Assembly (NCBI GenBank): GCA_964447105.1
Contig: CAYURH010000016.1
Coordinates: 1-26,485 of the forward strand
Direction: 5' to 3'
Length of the DNA stretch: 26,485 bases
DNA from: CAYURH01 sp964447105
Lineage (GTDB): Bacteria; Patescibacteriota; Saccharimonadia; Saccharimonadales; EFPC-124
Shown: positions 6,411-13,824 of the stretch, in pieces
Layout of the letters: each line of letters starts with the position of its first letter
Position numbering within the stretch: position 1 is the stretch's first letter
Notes under the pieces: generated by a model
Told to the model about the DNA's origin: nothing
Databases searched by the model: none
Seen by the model: the letters and a program-made list of their open reading frames with translations, nothing else
Translations under genes and position numbers: made by a program

Positions 6411-7095
6411 TAGATATCGGCATCAGTTGTTTACTGTGGAGTTGATTGAGCGTGTATGGGCCAAATTGTGTGCGGTGTAGCTGCGCTACATTGTAGCCCA
6501 CAGCCGCGAATGTGCGGCGGATTTGGCGGTTGCGACCTTCGTGCATGGTGACCTGCCACTGTTTATTGTTGCCTTCGCTCAGGCGGTCTAGGTGTAGTTT
6601 ACTTTTACCATCTGGTAGATCGATGCCGAAGTCACTGATGATCTGACGATGGAGTGGCTGAAGCGGTTTGTCGAGGGTGACTTCGTATTTTTTGACCTTC
6701 ACAAAACTGGGGTGGGTCAAGCGGTGTGCTAGATCGCCGTCGTTGGTGAGTAGGATGAGCCCAGACGAATCTTTATCGAGGCGCCCAACTGTTTTGAGAT
6801 GCTGGTATTCCGGCGGCAACAAAGTATATATAGTCTGTACGCTCCCCTGTTGGCGGCGACTGCAGATATAGCCCACGGGTTTGTTCATCAGCAAATATAC
6901 ATAATTTTGGGTAGTATGGAGTCGCTTGCCGTCCACTATCACTTGGTCGTTGTCAAATACGCGGGCGCCGAGTTGTGGTTGCTTGCCATTGACTAGTACT
7001 TTGCCGGCGCTAATAATATCGTCGGCTGCACGCCGGCCCACGTTTAATTGCGTAGCGATGAATTTATTGAGTCTTGTACCGTCAGTGGTGGCCAT
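6400..7095 (-). CDS. RsuA/RluB-family rRNA pseudouridine synthase
   Basis: This family converts specific uridines of 16S or 23S rRNA to pseudouridine. The 231-residue protein opens with an S4-like RNA-binding domain (RLNKFIATQLNVGRRAADDI, then AGKVLVNGK). The catalytic domain carries GRLDKDSSGLILLTNDGDL, with the family's catalytic Asp in GRLDxDSxGL, and a later EGRNRQIRR motif. Which member (RsuA, RluB, RluE or RluF) cannot be settled here. A longer frame to 7158 adds residues overlapping the upstream response-regulator gene; I choose the ATG at 7095. A TATAAT box ends exactly 6 bases before this ATG, so a leaderless mRNA is likely. Only 7 bases separate it from the regulator's stop codon, so it can also be read from the operon. 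Confidence 0.9.
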   Translation of the reverse strand: MATTDGTRLNKFIATQLNVGRRAADDIISAGKVLVNGKQPQLGARVFDNDQVIVDGKRLHTTQNYVYLLMNKPVGYICSRRQQGSVQTIYTLLPPEYQHLKTVGRLDKDSSGLILLTNDGDLAHRLTHPSFVKVKKYEVTLDKPLQPLHRQIISDFGIDLPDGKSKLHLDRLSEGNNKQWQVTMHEGRNRQIRRTFAAVGYNVAQLHRTQFGPYTLNQLHSKQLMPISIEK

Positions 7096-7101
7096 GCGGC
7101 C

Positions 7102-7107
7102 ATTATA
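7102..7107 (-). promoter_or_regulatory. TATAAT box predicting a leaderless mRNA
   Basis: The perfect -10 box lies across the stop codon (TAA, 7103-7105) of the upstream response regulator. The gap to the next ATG is 6 bases, so the A of the ATG is the likely first transcribed base. The -35 region is poor. Confidence 0.5.
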
Positions 7108-8068
7108 CCTGGGGTGTAGGCGCGGCGCCACTGGGTGGTGGTGGCGGAGGTGGCCCAAATGAAGGGCCGGCTTGCGGCCTGGGCGGTGCTACGTTGGTGG
7201 CGGCGTTGGATGGCGCGGCACCGGGCTGCGCGGCAAACTGATTGATCTGGTCTTGTACCTGGGCTTTTTCTTGACTGGTCGTCTGCACTGGTGGGCGCTG
7301 GCTGAAATCAACACCTGCTTCTTTGGCGAGTTCGCGGTCAAGTAGCTCATTGATGTTTACTTTGGTGCTGGGGTCGTTGATGGGCTGGATAGTGCGTTGT
7401 TTGGCCGATGGTGGCGACGCCGTTGTGGTGGTGCTGGGTGGCGTAACTGGCATAACAGGAGCCGGCGCTACGGGGATAGTGGGGGGTGCCACAGAAACAG
7501 GTGCGGCCGGTGGCGGCGTGGGCACGACTGTGTCTGGTACTGGGGCCACTGGTCGTGGCGGTACGGTAATCTGCGGTGGACGTGCAGCTTGAGGCGCTGG
7601 GATGGTACTGATAACTGGTGCTGGTCCTACGGGTGCAGGTGCGGGTGTCGCCTGCACTGGCGGCGCGCTTAGGGGGGCAGTTGGGGCGGCTTTGGCGGGT
7701 GCATCGCCCAGTACTTCGTGGACCACGCGCACAACGTCTTCGATGCCGACTTGCGATTTCACCAAGAAGCGGTCGGCGCCCAGTTGTTCGCCTCGTTGGC
7801 GTTGATCTTCGCTGCTGAGCGCGGTCATCATAATGACTTTGATGTCGCGGGTTTCCGATGTGGATCGCAAAATATCCAACATATCAAAACCTGAAATTGT
7901 GGGCATCATGATATCGGTGATAATAAGCCCGGGGCGTTCTTTGATAGCGAGAGCCAACGCCTCTTCGCCGTTACTAGCGGTGACTATGTCGTACCCTTCG
8001 GCGAGCAAACGCACGCCATAAATTTCGCGTAGGCTTTTGTCGTCTTCGACAAGCATAATTTTGATCAT
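7103..8068 (-). CDS. Response regulator with long Pro/Ala-rich tail
   Basis: The 321-residue protein has an N-terminal receiver domain (about 1-122): acidic D9 and D10 in VEDD, phosphoacceptor D52 in IITDIMMP, T82 in MMTALSS and K104 in FLVKSQ. No DNA-binding or enzymatic output domain follows. Residues 125-321 are instead Pro/Ala/Val/Thr-rich and probably disordered, broken by a more ordinary stretch (STKVNINELLDRELAKEAGVDF) at about 235-255, and ending in a run of prolines and PTPQV. The ATG at 8068 has GGAGG 5 bases upstream. It lies 41 bases after the histidine kinase gene, so the two are probably a pair. Output is probably by protein contact. Confidence 0.88.
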   Translation of the reverse strand: MIKIMLVEDDKSLREIYGVRLLAEGYDIVTASNGEEALALAIKERPGLIITDIMMPTISGFDMLDILRSTSETRDIKVIMMTALSSEDQRQRGEQLGADRFLVKSQVGIEDVVRVVHEVLGDAPAKAAPTAPLSAPPVQATPAPAPVGPAPVISTIPAPQAARPPQITVPPRPVAPVPDTVVPTPPPAAPVSVAPPTIPVAPAPVMPVTPPSTTTTASPPSAKQRTIQPINDPSTKVNINELLDRELAKEAGVDFSQRPPVQTTSQEKAQVQDQINQFAAQPGAAPSNAATNVAPPRPQAGPSFGPPPPPPPSGAAPTPQV

Positions 8069-8109
8069 ATTGCCTCCATTGTACGAACTAATGGTTAAAA
8101 AAGCTATAT

Positions 8110-9834
8110 TTACTGTTGCGGTGTGACCGGTGGTGTGGGGCTTGTGTTGACGGCGGGCGCAGTGGCTGGTTGCGCAAAGGCCGGGGCCATAGCGCTACTG
8201 GGTTGTGTGACAGGCGCGGCGCTGATTACGTCTTCGGCCTGGTCGTTGCTAAGCCGAGGCAGAGCCACGCTAAATGTGCTGCCTTGGCCGTAGATGCTGC
8301 TGACGCTTATATGCCCGTTGTTGGCTTCGGTGAGCCGCCGACATATGTAAAGGCCAAGGCCGGTGCCGCCGATTTCGCGAGTGTCGCTGTTGTCGACGCG
8401 GTAGAATTTTTGGAATAAGTGCGGCACATCTTCGGGCGGGATGCCGATACCCGAATCTAGTACGCTGACCGTGATGTTGCGGTCATCCCCTACTATGTCG
8501 ACAGTGACTGTGCCTTGTTTGGTGTATTTGATGGCGTTGTCTACTAGGTTGCCAATGACTTCGCGCATGTTGTCTGGATCGGCGTACATGTAAAACACTG
8601 GCTGCACACGGCGATTACCATCGGTGTCGGGGCTGCCTGGTTTGAAGATGAGCGACAACCCTTTGTCGCGAGCTTTGGGCTGCAAGCTTTCGACGATTTC
8701 ATGCACAAATACAGTGGCATCGATAGCCGTGGGTCGTACCACTAGGCGCGAATCTTCGGCGCGTGACACCATAAGCAAATCTTGGAACAGCCGGCCCAGG
8801 TGTTGTGTGGATTCGTGTGCTTTTTGCAGGTACAACCGGGCCTTGTCGTCGATAGTTGCAGTCTGCGGGTTCATGGCCAAGCCTAGGTATCCTTCGATGG
8901 CAGCAACGGGTGTGCGCATTTCGTGGCTCGCGGTGCTGATGAATTCGCCTTTTTGACGCTCCTCTTGCTTTTCGCGGGTGATATCGCGGAACACGGCGAT
9001 AGCACCACTTGCTTGTCCGTCACGGCCGATCACAGGCGACACTACCAGTGACACGAGTAGTTTTTTGCCTGATTTGGTGACGAGCGTTAGGTTGTCGTTG
9101 GTGACAGGCCGGTTTGATACCATGACTTGGCGAATGGGCGAAAAATTGTCGGGAATCGGCTCGCCTTTTTGGTTGGTGAGTTGTACGACTGATTTGTAAT
9201 CGAGCCCAATGGTGTCCTGTTTGGGCCAGCCTAACATGTCTTGTGCGGAGGGGTTGATGAGCTGGATCGCGCCCTGCTGGTCGATAGCCACCACACCGTC
9301 GGCGATGGAATTGATGACGATCTCGGATTTGTTGGCGACCTGCGATAGCTCTTGCTCGAGTGCCGAAAATGCTCGTGTGCTGTTGGCGTCTTGCACGGTA
9401 CGTTGATGCCAGATGATATAACTAGCCAGTAGTGGCGCCTCGCCTACCAGTATATTAAGTACAATATCCTGCCACTCGGGTGTGGGTGTGGCGGTGAAAA
9501 ACCAAAGCACTACGTAGATGCTGGTGGCCACTGTTAGCCCCAGGAGTACCCAACGCCCAAATAGCCCGGCAAACACCCCAGCGATCAGCCATAGTGCCAC
9601 AAATGGCGAATGTGCATTGCCAGTCAGCGCAACAAGAGTGCCCACCGTGGCACCGAGCAAAATATAAGCTACCAGACCCAGGATGTAGTTGGCTTGCTTG
9701 CGCCAAAATGTTAGCGCAAATATGCTGAACAGACCAGTGACGCTGGCGAGCCACAGTGTGATATCTGGTTGAGCAAACACCGAATTTGTGTCGGTGTTGG
9801 GCGCAAAACGACCAGCCACAAATAAACCGATCAT
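8110..9834 (-). CDS. Membrane histidine kinase with PAS domain
   Basis: The 574-residue sensor kinase has about six hydrophobic segments within residues 1-145. A linker helix (155-172) and a PAS domain (about 170-287, starting EIVINSIADGVVAIDQQG) follow. The HisKA domain has H304 in ASHEMRTPV. The ATPase has NLVDNAIKYT (429-438), DSGIGIPPEDV (460-470), FQKFYR and GGTGLGLYI. The last 35 residues are Pro/Ala/Thr-rich and recall the tail of the next gene. The first membrane helix looks cut short at this ATG: the frame stays open upstream with hydrophobic residues (ITLLISVV) but no ATG, GTG or TTG. A rare upstream start or a short helix is possible. It probably phosphorylates the regulator encoded 41 bases downstream. 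Confidence 0.92.
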   Translation of the reverse strand: MIGLFVAGRFAPNTDTNSVFAQPDITLWLASVTGLFSIFALTFWRKQANYILGLVAYILLGATVGTLVALTGNAHSPFVALWLIAGVFAGLFGRWVLLGLTVATSIYVVLWFFTATPTPEWQDIVLNILVGEAPLLASYIIWHQRTVQDANSTRAFSALEQELSQVANKSEIVINSIADGVVAIDQQGAIQLINPSAQDMLGWPKQDTIGLDYKSVVQLTNQKGEPIPDNFSPIRQVMVSNRPVTNDNLTLVTKSGKKLLVSLVVSPVIGRDGQASGAIAVFRDITREKQEERQKGEFISTASHEMRTPVAAIEGYLGLAMNPQTATIDDKARLYLQKAHESTQHLGRLFQDLLMVSRAEDSRLVVRPTAIDATVFVHEIVESLQPKARDKGLSLIFKPGSPDTDGNRRVQPVFYMYADPDNMREVIGNLVDNAIKYTKQGTVTVDIVGDDRNITVSVLDSGIGIPPEDVPHLFQKFYRVDNSDTREIGGTGLGLYICRRLTEANNGHISVSSIYGQGSTFSVALPRLSNDQAEDVISAAPVTQPSSAMAPAFAQPATAPAVNTSPTPPVTPQQ

Positions 9835-9840
9835 AACTAC

Positions 9841-9876
9841 CGAGATTAATAATGTAATCTCGCAAATGCGGTTATA
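9841..9876 (-). promoter_or_regulatory. Histidine kinase promoter and 5' hairpin
   Basis: On the minus strand TATAAC (9871-9876) could be a -10 box. Just after it an 8-bp perfect dyad, CGAGATTA (9855-9862) with TAATCTCG (9841-9848), would form a hairpin at the very 5' end of the mRNA, ending 6 bases before the ATG. It could control ribosome access or be an operator. Confidence 0.4.
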
Positions 9877-9978
9877 CCAAAACGGCGAAAGATGTCGGCC
9901 CTGTGTAATACTGCCCCCAACCCACTTATGCTTTATTCATTATCATAAAGGCTCCCCAGTAGGTCAAGTGCTCGCTAA

Positions 9979-10007
9979 TTGTTTTTGGCGGCGCGACATT
10001 GTATAAT
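9979..10007 (+). promoter_or_regulatory. Promoter of the gene at 10051
   Basis: TTGTTT (9979-9984), a 17-base spacer, then TATAAT (10002-10007). The predicted leader holds a hairpin, CTTCCG (10011-10016) with CGGAAG (10034-10039), before the ATG at 10051. Confidence 0.7.
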
Positions 10008-10050
10008 AATCTTCCGAGCAAAGAGTCCTCTCGCGGAAGGCTAAAGAAAT

Positions 10051-10422
10051 ATGGGAGTTAGCACGGAGGGTGGACAGCAGCATTGCGCCCCTTTGGGCAA
10101 TGATGTCGCTGTTGTCACTGGATTTACGAGTGAACAAGGGGCTCAGGAGCTAATCGACAAGCTCGGCCTGGAGCTCTCGCTGCCGGCGATCCAGATCGAC
10201 CAGGAAGAGATCACTGACCTGGTGTGCGCACTCTACAGGCTGGTGCGCGGGCAGCGCGCGCGAGTCGACAGCAACCCGGCCCAGTTCGTGGCCGAGGTGT
10301 TGCACGGCTCTCAGCAGCACGCCATTCCATCTGAAGCGCCGGACACTGAGGCGCGTCATGCGCTGGCGCTGGCGCTCATGATGAACGGCATCGAGCTTCC
10401 GGACGACCTCCTGGAGTTCTGA
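10051..10422 (+). CDS. GC-rich soluble acidic protein, unknown function
   Basis: The 123-residue product is not recognised. It has no membrane segment or signal peptide and looks mostly helical, rich in Glu, Asp, Ala and Leu (QEEITDLVCALYRLVRGQRA; ARHALALALMMNGIELPDD). The ATG at 10051 has only a weak upstream purine stretch; a better one, GGAGGGTGG, lies inside the frame but no ATG, GTG or TTG sits at the right distance after it. The first 30 codons or so have ordinary third positions, whereas the rest are GC-rich like the other cassette genes. A fused or mis-assigned 5' end is therefore possible. It is followed by a perfect 12-bp inverted repeat and then tsaC in the same direction. Confidence 0.6.
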   Translation: MGVSTEGGQQHCAPLGNDVAVVTGFTSEQGAQELIDKLGLELSLPAIQIDQEEITDLVCALYRLVRGQRARVDSNPAQFVAEVLHGSQQHAIPSEAPDTEARHALALALMMNGIELPDDLLEF

Positions 10423-10429
10423 CGCTCTG

Positions 10430-10461
10430 TTCCCCGCCGGCCACCCCCTGCCGGCGGGGAA
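10430..10461 (+). terminator. 12-bp perfect GC-rich inverted repeat after the 10051 gene
   Basis: TTCCCCGCCGGC (10430-10441) and GCCGGCGGGGAA (10450-10461) form a perfect stem with an 8-base loop, starting 7 bases past the stop codon. No T-tract follows; the next bases contain a possible -10 box for tsaC. Confidence 0.6.
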
Positions 10462-10472
10462 CGAATAGTACA

Positions 10473-11057
10473 ATGATTATGAATATGTCTACACATGTAA
10501 TTGATTCTATCCACGCTGCCGAGCTCCTCATGCGCGGTAGTGTTGGTGTGTTGCCTACCGACACTGTGTACGGCGTGGTGGCCCGCGCACAGGATGCGCA
10601 GGCAGTGGAACGGTTATATAAGCTAAAACACCGTGAACACAAGCCAGGTACCATTGTCGCAGCCAGCCTAGCGCAATTAGCCGCGCTGGGGCTTGATATG
10701 CAGTCGGTTCAACAAGTAGCCAATTTTTGGCCGGGTCCAATTAGCGTGATCGTGCCGGTGATATCACCGGACCTGGAGTATTTGCATCAGGGTTTGGGGT
10801 CGCTGGCGGTGCGTGTGCCCGACATGCTGGCGCTGCAGCGGACATTGGAGCAAACTGGGCCGTTGCTGACATCGAGCGCCAATCATCCGGGTGAACCAGT
10901 GGCGCATACGGTGGATGAGGCGATGAATTATTTTGGTGACGCGGTGGATTTCTATGTAGATGGTGGTGACTTGTCGGCTCAGCAGCCGTCCACGATTGTT
11001 CGCGTGCGCAGCGGCGAGATTGAACTTATTCGTCAGGGTGTGGTTGTTTTAGGGTAA
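10473..11057 (+). CDS. tsaC: Threonylcarbamoyl-AMP synthase (TsaC/Sua5/YrdC family)
   Basis: TsaC makes threonylcarbamoyl-AMP from threonine, bicarbonate and ATP, the first step of the t6A modification of ANN-decoding tRNAs. The 194-residue length fits the short TsaC form. Typical motifs are GVLPTDTVYGVVARA (25-39), KHREHKPGTIVAAS (52-65, the K-x-R...KP nucleotide-binding signature), FWPGPISVIVP and LLTSSANHPGEP. Three in-frame ATGs occur at 10473, 10479 and 10485. A TACAAT box at 10469-10474 argues for one of the later two and a near-leaderless message. The GC-rich inverted repeat just upstream separates it from the cassette gene. Confidence 0.92.
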   Translation: MIMNMSTHVIDSIHAAELLMRGSVGVLPTDTVYGVVARAQDAQAVERLYKLKHREHKPGTIVAASLAQLAALGLDMQSVQQVANFWPGPISVIVPVISPDLEYLHQGLGSLAVRVPDMLALQRTLEQTGPLLTSSANHPGEPVAHTVDEAMNYFGDAVDFYVDGGDLSAQQPSTIVRVRSGEIELIRQGVVVLG

Positions 11058-11074
11058 TTCTTAGCTGGCAGTAA

Positions 11075-12886
11075 CTATTTATCTTCGATCTGGGCTTGGA
11101 ACAAACGGTAGTACTCGCCCCTATTGGCCACAAGTTCTGTGTGCGTACCCATCTCGGCTACTGTGCCGTCTTTGAGCACGATGATCACATCGGCTTTTTC
11201 GACAGTGCTTAGGCGATGACTGATGGTGATAACTGTTTTGGTGTTGGATTTGGCGAACAGTCGTTTAAATATACGCGCTTCAGCTAGGGCATCAATAGCG
11301 CTGGTGGGCTCGTCGAGGATGATGATAGGCGCGTCGCGGTAGAAATTGCGCGCCAGCGCCAAGCGTTGCCACTGGCCGCCCGAGAGAGCGGTGCCTTCGT
11401 TGCCGTCGCTGTCTTCCATCCAGGGGCTGGGAATGGTGCGGAGTTTGTGCGGTAGCTTTTCGACAAACTGTTTCGCTTCGGCCTGCGTGAGTGCTTGCTC
11501 CACTCGCTCACGGCTCAGCGGTCGGCTAACATCGCCAAAATATACATTGTTGCGGATGTCTGTAAACAAATACTGCAAAAATTCTTGCTGCAACACCGAT
11601 ATGTGCCGATGCCACGACATGGTGTCGATATGGTCCAGTGGCAATGTGTCCAGCAAAATACTCCCCTGGCTTGGCTGGTACAGACCAGTCAACAGTTTGA
11701 TAAGTGTTGATTTACCTGCTCCGTTTTCTCCCACAATAGCAATGTGCTGTCCGCGCCGCAGTTCAAACGAGACGTTGCTCAGCACATTTATCTGGCTTTT
11801 GGGGTAGTGGAACGATACGTTTTGGACATGTATGACGTGTGGTGGCTCCGGCAGTGTGTGATCCCGCCTGGGGCTGACCGGCAGGTCCATAAACTGTTTG
11901 TAGTCGAATAAGTTGGCCAAATCTTCGTCGATAGTACTGATGGACATTATGAACGACGTGGCTCCGTTCATCGCTTGTCCCACCAGTTGCTGCACATACA
12001 CAAATTGGCCAAGAGGCTGGGCGCGAGCGATAATTTGCAGCGCAATCCATATCAGTGCCCCAAGCTCAGTCACTACCTCTACGGCGTCGGCGGCGATGCG
12101 CCAGCCTAGGAAATCACGCTCGTATTCTAGGCGTACCCTTTCGTCTTTGTCGCGGTAGGTGCGGCGCAGCTCCAGCAGGTGTCGCACCAGCCCGTTTAGC
12201 CGCAGCTCGGCGATGTTGTTGGGCTGTAGGAGTGTCCATTCTATGAATGATTGTGAGCGGCGGGCATCAACGTTTTTGTTCCAGTGGGCTACCTGTTTGC
12301 GTGATATTTTGAGTTGGATATATACGCTTGGCAGTATAGCGAGCAAAATCACCGCACCTAGGACGGGCAAGAAAAACGTTAGTGCCACCAACGCAAACGC
12401 CATAGTCACCAGCTGCGATAGTGTCGAAGCCAGACGGTCAAATACGTATGTAAAAAACTGGCTGAATTTCTGGGCACGGTCGTACAGATCTGCCGTCTCT
12501 TTGTCGTCGTAGCGCCAAAAATCGAGCGACAAAAAGTGCTCATACATTACGTCGGTTACTTTGGCGCCGATTTTGTAGCGCGTATAGGCTTGGATGTATG
12601 AGTCGATGCTCCGCCACACGGTAGCGAACAGACCCAGCAGCGATGTAGCTACGATGTACCAAATGGCCATACTCCCCGCTTGCTGGTCGCCACTAAAGGC
12701 GGCGGCCAGCTGTGTGGTAACTTGCGCGGCCAAATATGTAATGCCAATTGGCAGCAATGAATCTACCAGTATACCGCCTACTTTAAACGCCACGGCTTGC
12801 GGTGATGTCTTGAAGCTGAGTTTTACAACACCCCAGACGGCGCTGATGTATTCGCGGGTGGTGAGTTTTTTGGTTTGCTTTGGCAT
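11075..12886 (-). CDS. ABC transporter, fused permease and ATP-binding protein
   Basis: The 603-residue half-transporter has an exporter-type layout: a membrane domain with about six helices in residues 30-315, then a nucleotide-binding domain. Walker A is GENGAGKST (386-394), the signature is LSGGQWQRLALAR (501-513), Walker B is IIILDEPTSAID (521-532), and the H-loop His is H557 in ISHRLST. It should work as a homodimer in the inner membrane. Substrate cannot be told; lipid, peptide or drug export are all possible. The ATG at 12886 is preceded by a weak GAGAAAG. It converges on tsaC, with 17 bases between the two stop codons and no clear terminator. It diverges from the VOC gene. Confidence 0.93.
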   Translation of the reverse strand: MPKQTKKLTTREYISAVWGVVKLSFKTSPQAVAFKVGGILVDSLLPIGITYLAAQVTTQLAAAFSGDQQAGSMAIWYIVATSLLGLFATVWRSIDSYIQAYTRYKIGAKVTDVMYEHFLSLDFWRYDDKETADLYDRAQKFSQFFTYVFDRLASTLSQLVTMAFALVALTFFLPVLGAVILLAILPSVYIQLKISRKQVAHWNKNVDARRSQSFIEWTLLQPNNIAELRLNGLVRHLLELRRTYRDKDERVRLEYERDFLGWRIAADAVEVVTELGALIWIALQIIARAQPLGQFVYVQQLVGQAMNGATSFIMSISTIDEDLANLFDYKQFMDLPVSPRRDHTLPEPPHVIHVQNVSFHYPKSQINVLSNVSFELRRGQHIAIVGENGAGKSTLIKLLTGLYQPSQGSILLDTLPLDHIDTMSWHRHISVLQQEFLQYLFTDIRNNVYFGDVSRPLSRERVEQALTQAEAKQFVEKLPHKLRTIPSPWMEDSDGNEGTALSGGQWQRLALARNFYRDAPIIILDEPTSAIDALAEARIFKRLFAKSNTKTVITISHRLSTVEKADVIIVLKDGTVAEMGTHTELVANRGEYYRLFQAQIEDK

Positions 12887-12962
12887 GCGGTCTTTGACTT
12901 TCTCGGCCTAGCGTAACCTAAACATGGCAAATTAAAAAGCTCCAAGTGTTGTATATATAACT

Positions 12963-12990
12963 TTGAACGCTCTCACCTATACGGCATACT
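12963..12990 (+). promoter_or_regulatory. Promoter predicting a leaderless VOC mRNA
   Basis: TTGAAC (12963-12968), a 16-base spacer and CATACT (12985-12990). The -10 box ends 6 bases before the ATG at 12997, the same spacing as for the pseudouridine synthase gene. No Shine-Dalgarno site is present. Confidence 0.5.
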
Positions 12991-12996
12991 GAAGCT

Positions 12997-13371
12997 ATGA
13001 AAATAACTAATTTGGTTCTGTGGGTGCAAGAAAACAAGCTATCGGAAAAGTTTTACAAAAAGCTTGGCTTTGACGTCGTGCGCTCCGATGATGAAGTGTC
13101 TACGGTTAAACTGGGCGAATTTTGGCTCGATCTGGTAAGCATGCGTGATGAGCCGCCATTTACAGGTGACTCCATGGCCGGCACCAAAGGCGGCGGTATG
13201 TACATTTATATTAATGTGCCCGATGTAGACTTGTGGCACGCCGAACTGTGCACGCGCGGTTTTGCGCCGGCTACTGAGCCACGGGATTGGCCCTGGGGCA
13301 ACCGCGAATTCATATTGAAAGATCCAGATGGCTACAAGGTATGTTTTTGGCAGAAAACGAGCGAACGCTAA
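12997..13371 (+). CDS. VOC (glyoxalase/bleomycin-resistance) family protein
   Basis: The 124-residue protein has the paired beta-alpha-beta-beta-beta layout of the vicinal oxygen chelate fold. It starts KITNLVLWVQENKLSEKFYK, which gives the first strand and helix, followed by LGFDVV. The second half ends NREFILKDPDGYKVCFWQ, the typical DPDGxxxxF closing strand. Members bind metals or small molecules as lyases, dioxygenases or resistance proteins. The usual first-strand His is not evident, so glyoxalase I activity should not be assumed. It is a single gene, probably read from a leaderless message. Confidence 0.85.
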   Translation: MKITNLVLWVQENKLSEKFYKKLGFDVVRSDDEVSTVKLGEFWLDLVSMRDEPPFTGDSMAGTKGGGMYIYINVPDVDLWHAELCTRGFAPATEPRDWPWGNREFILKDPDGYKVCFWQKTSER

Positions 13372-13382
13372 CAGGTTGTACG

Positions 13383-13411
13383 TTGACTTTGTAAAGCGTT
13401 TATGCTATTAT
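13383..13411 (+). promoter_or_regulatory. Promoter of the small exported protein gene
   Basis: TTGACT (13383-13388), a 17-base spacer and TATTAT (13406-13411), with TGC before the -10 box (extended -10). One of the strongest promoters in the window. Confidence 0.75.
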
Positions 13412-13412
13412 A

Positions 13413-13458
13413 TATGCATTGGGATATCAGTCGGCACCCCTGGCCGGCCCCATGCATA
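13413..13458 (+). promoter_or_regulatory. Leader hairpin abutting the Shine-Dalgarno site
   Basis: TATGCATTGGG (13413-13423) pairs with CCCCATGCATA (13448-13458) with one mismatch, and CGGC/GCCG (13432-13435/13443-13446) pair inside. The Shine-Dalgarno AAGGAG (13458-13463) begins at the last base of the stem. The hairpin could protect the mRNA 5' end or tune translation. Confidence 0.5.
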
Positions 13459-13469
13459 AGGAGTCAGAG

Positions 13470-13733
13470 ATGGTGCGTCGTTTGATCGTCGCCTTGGCTG
13501 CGGTTGCGTTGTTCGTCGGCGGAGTTTTCGCCACCAACGCCGTCCTGCAGCCGAAGAACATCGATCGGGCCGTGAGCGGCCTGCAGAGCGCCGGGGTCAT
13601 CCCCCAGCTGCGCACCGGCAACGGCTGCGCGCAGGTCACGCAGGCCACGTGTAAGCAGATCTTCACCATCATGGCCGTGGCCGTGACGTTGAAGATGAAC
13701 AGCGTGGTCATCAAGCTCGTCACCCAGCGGTGA
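13470..13733 (+). CDS. GC-rich small exported protein, unknown function
   Basis: The 87-residue product begins MVRRLIVALAAVALFVGG, a classic N-terminal signal sequence or single anchor, with possible cleavage near VFA-TNA. The rest has two cysteines (C53 and C61), which could form a disulfide outside the cell, and a hydrophobic C-terminal third (IFTIMAVAVTLKM, 64-76). The ATG at 13470 is preferred over 13419 because AAGGAG lies 6 bases before it and the longer form would start inside the leader hairpin. Of 87 codons, 79 end in G or C. Strong promoter, strong ribosome site and biased codons predict abundant product. I do not recognise the family. It is a GC-rich cassette gene with its own terminators. 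Confidence 0.75.
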   Translation: MVRRLIVALAAVALFVGGVFATNAVLQPKNIDRAVSGLQSAGVIPQLRTGNGCAQVTQATCKQIFTIMAVAVTLKMNSVVIKLVTQR

Positions 13734-13753
13734 CGAACATCAAACTCCTGCGC

Positions 13754-13824
13754 CCGGGCGAGTATGTGGGCAACCAGCCCCATGCTCGCCCGGCGCGAGA
13801 CCAACCGGTTAAGGCCGGTTTTTT
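13754..13824 (+). terminator. Double hairpin terminator of the small exported protein gene
   Basis: CCGGGCGAG (13754-13762) pairs with CTCGCCCGG (13785-13793), extended inward by ATG/CAT and GG/CC pairs. A second stem, AACCGG (13803-13808) with CCGGTT (13815-13820), is followed by a T-run to 13824. The second stem overlaps the last codons of the facing 13809-14141 gene. Confidence 0.8.

Noticed and set aside
7323..7818. Gly/Trp/Arg-rich open frames on the + strand
   Set aside because: They are the antisense of the Pro/Ala-rich tail of the response regulator and have no ribosome sites.
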